64,000 nucleotides of DNA from Colwellia psychrerythraea (GCF_000764185.1 NZ_JQEC01000021.1:1-64000), one strand, 5' to 3'. Positions 14,986 to 24,560 are shown, counted from the first letter of the stretch. Notes: generated from the sequence alone by a model not told the origin. Numbers and translations are program-made.

Positions 14986-15768
14986 ATGTACTTGAGTGTT
15001 AAGGAACGTAATAAAACATTTAAACTTATTGAAACATTAGGCCAATCGTTAGATTCAAAAGTAATGAGAAAATCCACAGGTTTTGCGCTTTTAGACATAT
15101 TAAAGTCTGACCAATTTGCTTCATTTGTCTGGAATGATGAGGGAAAATATTTTGACAAAGGTGTCTGCATTAATATATCTGATGACAATATAGCGAGTTA
15201 TAGTGAATATTATCAAAAGAAAGACCCTATCACTGGCAAATTGAGTGTCAGGCGAAATGCAACGTTAGTTAATGAAATAATGCCACAACAAGACTTACTT
15301 AAAACTGAATTTTATAACGATTTTTTAGCAAAAGATGGATTACATTATGGCATTAATCTCTATGCCTATACGGGTAATAAAAATGTCGGCGACTTCAGGG
15401 TTTGGCGTAAAAAAGGCCGTAACAATTTTGATGAAAAGTCAGCTTATATTTTAAATCTTATCAAACCCTATTTCTGTAATGCCATGAGTAATATTACCCA
15501 GCATGAAGCTGTATTAAATCATGCCGCCCAGCAAAATAACCATCCTGATAGAATTGATGTTAATAAGCTTATGCTGAAGTTTTCACTAACTAAAAGAGAA
15601 GCCCAAATTACCTTAGAAATTTTGCAAGGTTATAAGGATGATGACATTGCGACAAAATTACATATAGCATTTTCAACACTTAGAACACATATAAAACATA
15701 TTTTTTATAAACTAGAAGTTAATAATCGTCCTTTATTGATACGTAAAGTATTTTGTGAAGCGCATTAG
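14986..15768 (+). CDS. LuxR-family transcriptional regulator
   Basis: 260 residues. The C-terminal 65 residues form a GerE/LuxR helix-turn-helix: FSLTKREAQITLEILQGYKD, DDIATKLHIAFSTLRTHIKH, IFYKLEVNNR. The N-terminal part (about 1-180) does not show an obvious autoinducer-binding, receiver or PAS signature. It has FASFVWNDEGKYFDKGVCIN and GDFRVWRKKGRNNFDE segments reminiscent of a GAF/PAS-like sensor, so the signal is unknown. It lies between the amine oxidase and the three unknown genes and is the natural candidate regulator of this locus. Confidence 0.85.
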   Translation: MYLSVKERNKTFKLIETLGQSLDSKVMRKSTGFALLDILKSDQFASFVWNDEGKYFDKGVCINISDDNIASYSEYYQKKDPITGKLSVRRNATLVNEIMPQQDLLKTEFYNDFLAKDGLHYGINLYAYTGNKNVGDFRVWRKKGRNNFDEKSAYILNLIKPYFCNAMSNITQHEAVLNHAAQQNNHPDRIDVNKLMLKFSLTKREAQITLEILQGYKDDDIATKLHIAFSTLRTHIKHIFYKLEVNNRPLLIRKVFCEAH

Positions 15769-15855
15769 CTTAACTGTAAAATAGACTGTTTGATTTGCCA
15801 CTGAATTAAATATTACTTCCTCGTAAAAAATAAAAACCTTTCAAAATAATATGAA

Positions 15856-15877
15856 ATATCCCCATAAATGGGGATAT
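15856..15877 (+). terminator. Perfect hairpin downstream of the LuxR gene
   Basis: ATATCCCC and GGGGATAT pair perfectly around the loop ATAAAT, followed by TATT. A probable terminator or RNA-stability hairpin. Confidence 0.6.
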
Positions 15878-16005
15878 ATTCATCGCTATTTTAGTCCTAT
15901 TATTATATTTAACAACTCGCAAGAAACGCTAGATACAGCAATTATACTTGGCAGTAAAGGCTTAGCTAAATTAGCCAGTTACCAAATCAACTAAAGGGCA
16001 ATCTA

Positions 16006-16233
16006 ATGGCAAACTACATGACTCAACCTATGAGTGCAGCAAAAACAATAAAAATTACTTACTATCGAAAACAATCCCAATCTCACCCAAGCCACGAAGA
16101 GACGGGTGCATTCACTCTTGCCGCTGAAAGTGATTATTCAAGATTCAATAATATACCTGCGGATGAGGTTGATATAGGCACTTTTAAAAGCAGTCAGGGT
16201 GTACCAACCGCAGGCAAAACACACAAGATTTGA
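16006..16233 (+). CDS. Small hypothetical protein of the amine-oxidase locus
   Basis: 75 residues, hydrophilic, without signal or membrane segment: MANYMTQPMSAAKTIKITYY, RKQSQSHPSHEETGAFTLAA, then DYSRFNNIPADEVDIGTFKS and a GVPTAGKTHKI end. No family is recognised. It may be a small beta-rich partner or a bacteriocin-like peptide; nothing in the sequence decides this. AAAGGG lies about 10 nt before the ATG. Confidence 0.55.
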   Translation: MANYMTQPMSAAKTIKITYYRKQSQSHPSHEETGAFTLAAESDYSRFNNIPADEVDIGTFKSSQGVPTAGKTHKI

Positions 16234-16478
16234 AACTGTAATCTTACCAAAATTAAATACAATTTCAGTGTGAAAATTTAGACGTTATGAAGAGGCTCTA
16301 TCCGGTTTCGCTTGTTTAATAGAAGGCGAAACTGGTTCAGGAAACCGATATCGGTCAGTTTAACAGCTGATGGGTATCAAGTTTGGCGGGTATGGCTATT
16401 AAATAATAGCAATACTTGAAATGGCTATAATAAAAATCAAGGTGATTTTTAGGCCGTAATATTAAGGATAAAAGAAAC
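16234..16478 (+). other. Structured leader between two genes
   Basis: 245 bp without an ORF but with two hairpins: CCGGTTTCGCTT (16302-16313) against AAGGCGAAACTGG (16323-16335), and the perfect palindrome CCGATATCGG (16345-16354). They could be regulatory RNA structure or a processing site before the 228-residue gene. Confidence 0.4.
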
Positions 16479-17165
16479 ATGTCTACTGAATATAAAATTT
16501 ACTTAGTTAATGAAAGTGCATCAACTAAAAACATGTGGTGCTTTTTAACTAAACCAGAAGGGTTAACTGGTCCAAACGTTTTTGCAAATTCGAGTTCATC
16601 TCTTAGTGTGACGCCAAATTATGCTGGCACAAATCTTTTCACAGTACCTTTACAATATAGTTTACAAGCAGGGGCTTCAAATGAAGCTGTCGGTCTTGAT
16701 ATCAGAATTGATTCAACTATCAGTGTAAATGCCGATTTAAAGAAAAAATACCAAGCAGATTATGTTACCGCTCCACCTAAACAAGGCCCTAATCTCACCC
16801 TTGATCAAACGGGTAGTAGTCCTGCTAAAACAATGGCTTTTAAAACGAATGGCTTTAATAAGGTGCAAAACGAGGACAATCAATGGTTCTCAAGTGCTAC
16901 TTTTGGTATTGAAACAGGCAATGGTTTTATGGGCGTTACCTGGTCACCGGATCCTAATGATACAAAAACAATAACGCCAAAATTTGAATTTTACATTGCA
17001 ACTGGCTCGTTTGAAAGTAATAAGCTGGCTGACTTTAATACAATATCCAATGACTCGGCTATTATTCCACTGAGTATGTTTAAAAACCTTGAAGCTACAG
17101 TAACTCTTACCGAAACAGGTAGTTGGGTTGTAACTGCAGGAAGACCAGAGCTTGCAATGGCTTAA
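16479..17165 (+). CDS. Hypothetical protein, beta-rich, paralogue-like to the next gene
   Basis: 228 residues without signal peptide or membrane helix. It starts MSTEYKIYLVNESASTKNMW. Middle segments LFTVPLQYSLQAGASNEAVG and the late FEFYIATGSFESNKLADFNT are strand-rich, and the C-terminus is ATVTLTETGSWVVTAGRPEL. No family recognised. The 209-residue protein at 17304 has a similar length and comparable positions of IKILVQNNTLSKRRFILYQT, LEFPLSFSVAGRI and SFFIAISEDMKRGDV, so the two may be distant duplicates. Both could be immune, structural or lectin-like partners of the locus; this is inference. Confidence 0.6.
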   Translation: MSTEYKIYLVNESASTKNMWCFLTKPEGLTGPNVFANSSSSLSVTPNYAGTNLFTVPLQYSLQAGASNEAVGLDIRIDSTISVNADLKKKYQADYVTAPPKQGPNLTLDQTGSSPAKTMAFKTNGFNKVQNEDNQWFSSATFGIETGNGFMGVTWSPDPNDTKTITPKFEFYIATGSFESNKLADFNTISNDSAIIPLSMFKNLEATVTLTETGSWVVTAGRPELAMA

Positions 17166-17186
17166 TTAACGAATACATTAAATACA

Positions 17187-17222
17187 CGATTTGATAGCAG
17201 CCATTGGGCGGCAATCAAATCG
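17187..17222 (+). terminator. Long hairpin between the two unknown paralogue-like genes
   Basis: CGATTTGATAGCAGCC pairs with GGCGGCAATCAAATCG, a 16-bp stem with two mismatches and a short loop, but with no strong T-run after it. It may limit read-through from 16479-17165 into the next gene. Confidence 0.55.
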
Positions 17223-17303
17223 TTAATCGTTAATTGATTATCTAGTATCAAATATGCATATTACTGAGTGCATTATCAATAATCCGCTTTACTGGGGAAG
17301 CTA

Positions 17304-17933
17304 ATGATAAAAATTTTAGTTCAAAACAATACTTTATCGAAAAGGCGTTTTATTCTTTATCAAACGAATAGCACAGATGCGAACATCAACAGTTATGTCT
17401 GGGATAGTAGAACATTAGATAATGGTGGCAGTTGGATGTTAGAGTTCCCGCTAAGTTTCAGTGTTGCCGGGAGAATTCAAGAAAGCGGCAATGCAAATTA
17501 TACAGAAACAAGTGAAGCAGCTGCCCAAGAGGGAGAACAGTGGCAATTAATTCGCAATACGCCCCAAGAACCGCTGACCATTGTGCAAAAAGACAACAAG
17601 CCAATTGGCAATGAAGTAGAGATAACGTATGTTTCAGGTGCTGGAAAAGTTAACGCATTGCTGCTGAAGTCTAGCAAAGCGGTGGTTGGTAAATACTTGA
17701 ACCTTCATTCACTGGTTGGCTTTAAACTGAACAACAGTTTCTTTATCGCTATATCAGAAGATATGAAGCGTGGAGATGTCATTGTTATTAACGAACTCAT
17801 GGCAAAACACGAAGTTGATACAACTAATAACAAATGGGTTGATAGGTATGAAGTAACCGCGACGGAAAATACCACGACGAGTGAAATTACCATTGTGTCG
17901 CAAGAAAAAATCATCCAGCCGTTGATAGTGTAG
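17304..17933 (+). CDS. Hypothetical protein, second paralogue-like protein of the amine-oxidase locus
   Basis: 209 residues, soluble, no signal peptide. Likely beta-rich: IKILVQNNTLSKRRFILYQT, SWMLEFPLSFSVAGRIQESG, EVEITYVSGAGKVNALLLKS, and SFFIAISEDMKRGDVIVINE, with a Thr-rich tail (TATENTTTSEITIVSQEKII). The family is not recognised. It shares length and some strand positions with the 228-residue upstream neighbour. A tandem hairpin repeat follows directly downstream. Confidence 0.6.
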   Translation: MIKILVQNNTLSKRRFILYQTNSTDANINSYVWDSRTLDNGGSWMLEFPLSFSVAGRIQESGNANYTETSEAAAQEGEQWQLIRNTPQEPLTIVQKDNKPIGNEVEITYVSGAGKVNALLLKSSKAVVGKYLNLHSLVGFKLNNSFFIAISEDMKRGDVIVINELMAKHEVDTTNNKWVDRYEVTATENTTTSEITIVSQEKIIQPLIV

Positions 17934-17980
17934 GAGATATTAGTTATTAGTAATTATAACAACTGATATTTTGAGGAGGG

Positions 17981-18096
17981 GTGTGGTACTACCGGGGGGA
18001 TAAGTCGATAGCACCACGATTGAACAAGTTTACAAATTTAAATAAGGTGTGGCACTACCGCGTAAAGGAGTACGATAGCGCCACGGTTGAACAAGG
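17981..18096 (+). repeat. Two tandem copies of a structured 48-50 bp repeat
   Basis: Copy 1 (17981-18028) and copy 2 (18047-18096) each run GTGTGGYACTACCG ... CGATAGCRCCACGRTTGAACAAG and start 66 bp apart. Within each copy GTGGYACTACCG can fold on CGATAGCRCCAC. The fifth stem pair is T-A in copy 1 and C-G in copy 2, a compensatory change that argues for a conserved hairpin. The unequal loops (GGGGGATAAGT versus CGTAAAGGAGTA) differ freely. The function is unknown: perhaps a terminator/processing element or a mobile palindromic element. Confidence 0.7.
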
Positions 18097-18166
18097 TTTA
18101 CTTATTAACTCAACTTAACTTAAACATTTTATATAATAATCATTTTTTTAACGCGTTATTGAATGA

Positions 18167-20185
18167 TTAAAAGTTAACGCTTAAGGCCGCTTCAGTAAAT
18201 GCTTGGTACGGGTTAAGCATAATATAATAAGTCATGGTAGAGCCAGAGTTGTTGGTTAATGAACATGTCTCATTATTACCAGTGTTATACGGTCTACAGT
18301 CGTAGTCAGTTTTTGAGGCTAGTTGATTAGCTTGAACATATAAATCTAAATCGCCAGTACCGCCAGCCACTGCAACTGTTAATGTTTGCGAAGCAGGTAC
18401 ATCAATAGTGTAATAAAGAGGTTCTATTGTTGAACTTAAGCCTGTTACTTGTTGGCCATTTGACAAATCGCCATCACCCGTTGGTGGCGGAGTAACTTCA
18501 CTTTGCACCGTTGCAGTGATTTGAGCTCCAGTATATGCACTATATGCATAAGCATTTATGTAGTAAGTCCCAATTGCAGGGTTAGTGATTATACATTCTT
18601 CATTATTTCCGGATGCTTGTGAGCGACAGTCAAAATTACTTCGGCCTGCTTCTTCACCAAATTTGACCATGATATCTAAGTCGCCGGTACCATTTTCGGT
18701 GGTTATAGTTAGCTGGTCTACCGCTTCAGTCACTTCTATACTGTATTGTATTTCAGATTGTGAATCGCCATTCATTGCTACACTAATATCATTACTCAAT
18801 TCAATCACTTCGCCAGTGACCGGACAAAGTGTTGGATCTGTTTCACATGTTGGTGGCGTAACTATACCACCACCGGCTTCACTACCCACATAAAGTAAAC
18901 GGTTTGGCGTTGCTAAAGGCAATATATCTAAACCTATGATGGCACCTTTGGTCGAATCGTTTATTAATTGAGCCTTGACTTCGGCAGGGCTAAGCGATGG
19001 ATCGTTGCTTAATGCTAATGCTGCGGCACCAGTTACATAAGGTGAAGCGGCTGAAGTACCAGTAAAACTGGTTGAACTAAATCGAATGCTGGCAGCACTT
19101 ACGCCAGAGCCAGGAGCGAAAATATCAACACATTCACCATAATTAGAATAACTGGTCATGGTTGAAGGACTACCAAGGTTGTCTTCAAAAATAGCGACAT
19201 GATCTTCTTTAGCTATAGCGCCAACGGTGATGACATCACTCATTCTTGCTGGGGAGTTCCAACAAGCATCATGTTGATCATTACCTGCACCAGCAATAAC
19301 AGTGATGCCATTATCAATAAGAGATTGTAAGGCAACTTCCATCAATTCAATGTCGTCAATGTCGTATTCGCCAGCTCTTGGTCCTTCAGCCCACCAGGTA
19401 AAACTGATGTTCACTACCGAAGGTAAGCTGTGTGTTTGAGCATCTTGTTGAATAAAATCAATAGCATCAAGTACTTTACTTAAATGTACCTCTTCTAATG
19501 CACCAAGGTCTGCGTTAGGCCTGTCGGTTTCACATTCAGCAACGTTTTTATAAATACTTACCGGCACCAGTTGGGTTTTTTTGGCAACACCAAACTTTTC
19601 ACTGGAGACTAAACTTGCTACTGAGGTGCCGTGACCGTCACAATCATTGCCGTTAAGAGAACCATCATTAGCGCTAAAACCATTACTTCTTAATAATCCG
19701 TCAAAATGACTATTATAAAGATCTACACCGGTATCCATAATATAAGCAACAACACCTGAACCATCAGAATAAGGTTCATATGTAGTATCAAAACCTTCAG
19801 GTCGTTGATCTATACGGCTAATACCCCAGTCATTAAAAACAAATGAAGTCTTTTGTGGGGTAAAACTCACGTCTTTATGTATGCTGGCGACATGACCACT
19901 AGCTTCCAATTTTGCTAGTTGTTTTGGTGTGGCTTTTACTACAAATCCCTGTACGGCATCAAAATAAACCTTAATCGTTTCAGCACCAGACTGCTCACTA
20001 AGGATATTAGCGACAAGTTGATGGTAATCAGCTCGAGATTGAGATTCATTACTAAGTACGGTGGGCATGTTCAAAGTAACAATGTAATTTTCAGCGCTCG
20101 CCATTTGGTTTACGGCGGTAGCGTTAGCACTAAGTAAAAGTAGTGCTGAAGTAATTAAACTGTTTGAGAATTTTGCTTTCATCAT
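18167..20185 (-). CDS. Secreted S8 subtilisin-like protease with two PPC domains
   Basis: 672 residues. Signal peptide is about 1-24. An I9-type inhibitor propeptide spans about 30-110 (ENYIVTLNMPTVLSNESQSR). The S8 catalytic domain spans about 115-435: Asp in VVAYIMDTGVDLYNSH, His in DCDGHGTSVASLVS, Asn in GAGNDQHDACWN, Ser in FTGTSAASPYVTGAAAL. Two PPC domains close the protein, each with the GTGDLDIMVKFG/GTGDLDLYVQAN motif and a Cys pair. PPC domains are usually removed after export. It is probably released by type II secretion. It is the only minus-strand protease of the island. Confidence 0.95.
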   Translation of the reverse strand: MMKAKFSNSLITSALLLLSANATAVNQMASAENYIVTLNMPTVLSNESQSRADYHQLVANILSEQSGAETIKVYFDAVQGFVVKATPKQLAKLEASGHVASIHKDVSFTPQKTSFVFNDWGISRIDQRPEGFDTTYEPYSDGSGVVAYIMDTGVDLYNSHFDGLLRSNGFSANDGSLNGNDCDGHGTSVASLVSSEKFGVAKKTQLVPVSIYKNVAECETDRPNADLGALEEVHLSKVLDAIDFIQQDAQTHSLPSVVNISFTWWAEGPRAGEYDIDDIELMEVALQSLIDNGITVIAGAGNDQHDACWNSPARMSDVITVGAIAKEDHVAIFEDNLGSPSTMTSYSNYGECVDIFAPGSGVSAASIRFSSTSFTGTSAASPYVTGAAALALSNDPSLSPAEVKAQLINDSTKGAIIGLDILPLATPNRLLYVGSEAGGGIVTPPTCETDPTLCPVTGEVIELSNDISVAMNGDSQSEIQYSIEVTEAVDQLTITTENGTGDLDIMVKFGEEAGRSNFDCRSQASGNNEECIITNPAIGTYYINAYAYSAYTGAQITATVQSEVTPPPTGDGDLSNGQQVTGLSSTIEPLYYTIDVPASQTLTVAVAGGTGDLDLYVQANQLASKTDYDCRPYNTGNNETCSLTNNSGSTMTYYIMLNPYQAFTEAALSVNF

Positions 20186-20668
20186 TAATACACCTTTTTT
20201 ATTTTTAAGTTTCTAGTTTTTATAATTATAAAAAACGACAACGTATCGTATGTTTTTGAGCCAGTTCGCTATTTATACTTTCACAACAAAAAATATTAAG
20301 CAATGATAATGTGAATAAAAATGTGAATAAAGTGGTTTTTATTGCTTCTATCTTTGACTGTGAAGTGAATTTTAATACAGCGATATCAAGCTGGATTTAC
20401 AATTGGTTACAAGTTATTTGTCATGGTACTGGTTGTTGGTACTGTTTATTAAGGGTTTTATGTTTTTGTTTGTAAGCTTGTATAGCTAAGTAGTGTTTTT
20501 GCATACAATCTACATACATTCATTATTAGTGAATAGTTATTCTTTTTGCTTTCGGTCGCTTTAGCATAGTTATGAAAATTGTCATCTTGTTAACTGTTTA
20601 GCAAGCTTGTTAAATTATCGATTTAAATTGTTAAAATTTAGTTCTTATCATTAACTTTTAATAAAAAA
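20186..20668. other. Intergenic region between protease and Lrp genes
   Basis: 483 AT-rich bases with no ORF or family-level feature recognised. The half nearest 20186 must contain the promoter of the minus-strand protease. The half nearest 20668 follows the Lrp gene. Confidence 0.4.
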
Positions 20669-21142
20669 TCACTCTAAATGTTTAAGCGGTAGAGCGGTTT
20701 TATTAATAACTTTACGTAGCACAAAGCTTGATTGTATATCTGTTACCCCGGCAATATGAGTAAGTTTATTTAATAAAAGTTCTTGATAACTCTCCATATC
20801 TTGTACAACTAACTCGACGAGGTAGTCCGCTGACTTACCGGTAAAGAGTATGCATGAAGTCACCTCTGGGTAAGTCGCAATCTCTTTCTCGAAATTCTCA
20901 AAACGATCGGGAGTATGGCGATCCATACCGATATGAATTATGGCAGTAAGTGTTAAACCAAGCTTATTTGGATTAAGCATGGTCGCGTACCTGTCTATGA
21001 TCCCTTCGTCTTCTAATTGTTTAACGCGGCGAGAGCAAGGGGAAGGTGATAAGCCCACTTTGTCAGCAAGTTCTATGTTGCTAATACTGCCATTTTTTTG
21101 CATTTCATCCAAAATTCGACGATCCATTTTATCTAAAATCAT
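20669..21142 (-). CDS. Lrp/AsnC family transcriptional regulator, copy 1
   Basis: 157 residues. The N-terminal winged helix-turn-helix is MILDKMDRRILDEMQKNGSI, ELADKVGLSPSPCSRRVKQL, EDEGIIDRYATML. The C-terminal RAM/AsnC ligand domain includes PEVTSCILFTGKSADYLVEL and THIAGVTDIQSSFVLRKVIN. Such octameric regulators sense amino acids. It is divergent from the subtilase at 21344 with a 201-bp gap, so it is a likely regulator of proteases by amino-acid supply. It is closely related to the second Lrp gene at 29484, clearly a paralogue. Confidence 0.95.
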   Translation of the reverse strand: MILDKMDRRILDEMQKNGSISNIELADKVGLSPSPCSRRVKQLEDEGIIDRYATMLNPNKLGLTLTAIIHIGMDRHTPDRFENFEKEIATYPEVTSCILFTGKSADYLVELVVQDMESYQELLLNKLTHIAGVTDIQSSFVLRKVINKTALPLKHLE

Positions 21143-21191
21143 GATTATTCCTTACACCTCTAGATTAATTAAACTGGTTAACTGACTCTGG

Positions 21192-21204
21192 GCGCAATAT
21201 ATCA
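21192..21204 (-). promoter_or_regulatory. Conserved promoter-region motif upstream of Lrp copy 1
   Basis: GCGCAATATATCAT lies 50 bp upstream of the Lrp start, and GCGCAATAATTCAT lies 48 bp upstream of the second Lrp gene. Conservation of motif and distance, while the surrounding sequence has diverged, suggests a promoter or autoregulatory site. Exact boxes are not established. Confidence 0.5.
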
Positions 21205-21343
21205 TCAATATTTTGAATTTATCAAGCAAGTTATGCTAATTAGCCTTGTAGATTTAGAAAATGCGCAACACATATTTTCCGTAAACCCTTTATAGTTAAA
21301 TAGAATATCCAATAATTAAAAAGAATAAAAAAAGGAGCACGGT

Positions 21344-24300
21344 ATGATTAAAAAACAAACGTTGATGGTCACTTTTCTCGGTACATTTTTGCCCTTACTT
21401 GGTTTTTGTAGCCAAGCTAGTGAGCTACCAAAAAAGTCTGCAGTACTGGTTATTTTCAAAAAGAATTCCAGCCCTGTAGACCGACTTAGTGTATTTAATA
21501 GCGATGCAAAACTTATTGAATTAAAAAGATCTGCCCAATTGATGGGGAAAAACACAACAGTATTTAATCCCTTTATGACGAGTGACAACGTCGATAGACG
21601 TTTTAAAACGTTATCAAGCGGTCAAATGGCAAAAATAGTGGTACCTAATGGCATTACTATTGAAGCTTTTAAACTGAAATTGAAGCAAAACCCAGCAGTA
21701 AAAATGGTGGTAGAAGACAAGACTGTACAATCGCAAGGTCTTCCTAATGATCCTTTGTTTGCACAACAGCCGAGTCTACATCAAGTCAATGATCATGACT
21801 TAGATGCACCAGAAGCTTGGGATATATCGACTGGCTCTAAAGCTATTTATGTTGCTGTTATTGATACCGGTATTGATTATACCCACCCAGATTTAAGCGA
21901 TAATATCTGGATAAATGAAGGTGAAATCCCAAATGATGGCATTGATAATGACGGAAATGGGTATATCGATGATGTGCATGGTATTGATACTTGGAACAGT
22001 GATAGTGACCCTATGGACGGTAACGATCACGGCAGCAATGTAGCCGGTATTATTGGTGCGAGTGGTAATAATGGCCTTGGTATTACGGGAGTAAATCATC
22101 ATGTTAACTTAATTTCCTGTAAAGCCTTTAGTGATGGTCGTGGCGGCAGCACTTCGACAATTTATCAATGTCTAGATTACATTCTAAGCCTTAAACAAGA
22201 AAAAGGTTTAAATATTCGGGTAATCAATAATTCCTATTCTCAAGCAAAAGATTCGATTACTGAAGCCGAAGATATTGCTATCTGGCAGATGATGGTTGAT
22301 AGGGTTGCTGATGAAGATATTCTCTTTGTTGTCGCGGCGAGTAACGAGTCTTCTGACAATGATATTATTACCCAGATGCCAGGCAATCTACCAAACAGAA
22401 ATGTGATCACTGTGGCAAGTACTCGTCAAAATGGCAGATTTGCTTATAGTCATAGTAACTATGGATTAAACACCGTACATATAGGTGCTCCAGGGCATTC
22501 AGTTACTACCACGGAATCTTTATTACAAAATCCAGAACAACCTTATTATTTCTTATTACAAGGAACTTCTTTTGCAGCTCCTCATGTCAGTGGTGCAGCG
22601 GCTTTAGCCCTATCGGTTAATCCTAATTTGACTGCGGTTGAACTTAAAAAGATGTTGATGGCAACAGGTGATAAATTATCGTCATTAGACAGCAAAACAG
22701 TTAGTGGTAAACGGGTTAATTTGCATAAATTGTTAGTTGCAGCAGACTCAAGCCCTCGTTTAGTATTTGAGAGTGATCAAGCAAGGCAAATAATCAAAGG
22801 CCAAAGCAATGCTATTATTTTTAATCTAGTCGCTAAAAATGGTTTAGAAAATACCGCATCACTTGCTGTGCTAACACCTACAGGCATAACAGCATCGTTA
22901 TCTGCCGCTACAGGTGAAGCTGGTCAAACGGTTATCTTAAATGCAACAGCTACCGAGTCGGTTTCCGTTGGTGAACATATTATTACTTTAAGCGCTGGTG
23001 GCTTTAAGCAAGAAATAGCCGTTGATGTTCTACCTGGTTCACTCGAAACCGTGAACTTAGCTGCAGAAACATTTCAATTAACACCTTGGTTACCTGATGG
23101 TGTATTAAGCAATGTTACTTTAGTGCCAAGTGATAGTAGTGAAAGCCTCATAACATATGATGTAAAAGTTACCATGGATATCAACCATGAAAAAGTTGGC
23201 GAACTTGATCTTTATTTAATATCACCAACGGGCACTAAAGTTAATATCCTTAAAAGCGATGGTAATGCAGATACGCAGCGGGATATTCGAGAAGTGTTTT
23301 ATGACTTTAGAGGAGAGTCAGCTGAAGGCCGTTGGTCAGTTCAGGCCTATGATAACTCGGGTGGATTTTGGTTAGATCTTGATAAAATAGTTGGTGCAAT
23401 TAACTGGACATTATCGGTTGAGGTCGCTGGTGGTAAAGCTAATGTAGAACCCATTTGTATTGGCTCTGAAGCAACCGTGTTAACAGATGGCAGTACCATC
23501 ACTTTATGCAGTAAAGAAGACTTACAGCAACACTTAACAATGCAAGTGCCCGAAAGTCAAGAATCACTTACCATTGAATTAACTGCTGATAATGGCAATG
23601 CAGATCTCTACATTAACTTTGGCGCGCAAGCCAACCTATCACGTTTTGATTGTATCTCTAATAAAGGTGAGTCAATTGAGTCATGTGTTATTGACCAACC
23701 AAATGCTGGTACCTACTACATTATGGTAACAGGTGCTGCTGATGAAGTTGAAGTGAGTGCCAGGCTTGTTGCGAGTAATGAGCGTTCTTGTCAAGAAGAT
23801 CCAACGCAAGAAAAATGTCAGGCAGTAGAGCTTACCTCAGGAATTAGTCGGTCAGTGAGTGCACCAAGCAAAACCTTAACTGAGTTTTATATCGATGTTA
23901 CTGGGCCAATGCAACACTTAGTCGTAACAAGTAATGGCGACAATGGTGATGCTGATTTATTTGTTAACTTTGATACGGCAGATACTAGTAATGCAGAGTG
24001 TCGTAGCCGAAGCGGCAGCTCAAATGAAAGTTGTGTTATTGATAATCCTCAACTAGGTCGTTACTTCATCAGTGTTGAAGCCTATAAAGCCATTGAAAAT
24101 ATCAGTTTAGTTGCAGAACTTATTCCTGAGGTAAGTTGCAACGAAAATTGTTGTGACCAAGATTGTGGCTCTGGTGATGAAGTCATTTTACTGGATGAAA
24201 GTAACTTAAGTTCAGATAGCTTAATTGTTAGAGAAGTTACGGTACCTGCGGGAAAAACCTTAACGGTTACCACAAGTGGTGGTACTGGTGATGCAGATTT

Positions 24301-24472
24301 ATTTGTGAAATTTGCCAGTCAACCATTACTTTGGGATAAAGACTGTGGCTCTAGTTCAAGTTCAAATGATGAGACCTGTAGCATAACTAACACTCAAGCG
24401 GGTACATATTACATTGTGCTTGATAGTTATGAAGCATTTACGGGCTTAAGTTTACTTGTAAGTTATCAATAA
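21344..24472 (+). CDS. Large secreted S8 protease with P domain and three PPC domains
   Basis: 1042 residues, AAAGGAG before the ATG. Signal peptide about 1-27. The S8 domain spans about 135-465: Asp in YVAVIDTGIDYTHPDL, His in GNDHGSNVAGIIG, Asn in VVAASNESSDND, Ser in LQGTSFAAPHVSGAAAL. The calcium-type loop NDGIDNDGNGYIDD is present. A proprotein-convertase P domain sits near 580-705 (KVGELDLYLISPTGTKVNIL ... EGRWSVQAYDNSGG). Three PPC domains follow, the last two separated by a cysteine-rich linker CNENCCDQDCGSG. This C-terminal half is almost the same as that of the next gene. It is likely exported by type II secretion. Confidence 0.95.
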   Translation: MIKKQTLMVTFLGTFLPLLGFCSQASELPKKSAVLVIFKKNSSPVDRLSVFNSDAKLIELKRSAQLMGKNTTVFNPFMTSDNVDRRFKTLSSGQMAKIVVPNGITIEAFKLKLKQNPAVKMVVEDKTVQSQGLPNDPLFAQQPSLHQVNDHDLDAPEAWDISTGSKAIYVAVIDTGIDYTHPDLSDNIWINEGEIPNDGIDNDGNGYIDDVHGIDTWNSDSDPMDGNDHGSNVAGIIGASGNNGLGITGVNHHVNLISCKAFSDGRGGSTSTIYQCLDYILSLKQEKGLNIRVINNSYSQAKDSITEAEDIAIWQMMVDRVADEDILFVVAASNESSDNDIITQMPGNLPNRNVITVASTRQNGRFAYSHSNYGLNTVHIGAPGHSVTTTESLLQNPEQPYYFLLQGTSFAAPHVSGAAALALSVNPNLTAVELKKMLMATGDKLSSLDSKTVSGKRVNLHKLLVAADSSPRLVFESDQARQIIKGQSNAIIFNLVAKNGLENTASLAVLTPTGITASLSAATGEAGQTVILNATATESVSVGEHIITLSAGGFKQEIAVDVLPGSLETVNLAAETFQLTPWLPDGVLSNVTLVPSDSSESLITYDVKVTMDINHEKVGELDLYLISPTGTKVNILKSDGNADTQRDIREVFYDFRGESAEGRWSVQAYDNSGGFWLDLDKIVGAINWTLSVEVAGGKANVEPICIGSEATVLTDGSTITLCSKEDLQQHLTMQVPESQESLTIELTADNGNADLYINFGAQANLSRFDCISNKGESIESCVIDQPNAGTYYIMVTGAADEVEVSARLVASNERSCQEDPTQEKCQAVELTSGISRSVSAPSKTLTEFYIDVTGPMQHLVVTSNGDNGDADLFVNFDTADTSNAECRSRSGSSNESCVIDNPQLGRYFISVEAYKAIENISLVAELIPEVSCNENCCDQDCGSGDEVILLDESNLSSDSLIVREVTVPAGKTLTVTTSGGTGDADLFVKFASQPLLWDKDCGSSSSSNDETCSITNTQAGTYYIVLDSYEAFTGLSLLVSYQ

Positions 24473-24494
24473 AAACATTGATAAATTCTCCCTT

Positions 24495-24560
24495 AACATT
24501 ACAACAATCACTTTGTTGTAATGTTGCCATTGGGCTGTAACTCTTTTAGAACAACAGCCC
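24495..24560 (+). terminator. Two hairpins between adjacent protease genes
   Basis: A perfect 13-bp stem, AACATTACAACAA (24495-24507) with TTGTTGTAATGTT (24513-24525), is followed by GGGCTGT (24532-24538) with ACAGCCC (24554-24560). Neither has a classic T-run. They may terminate or stabilise the first mRNA. Confidence 0.6.
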
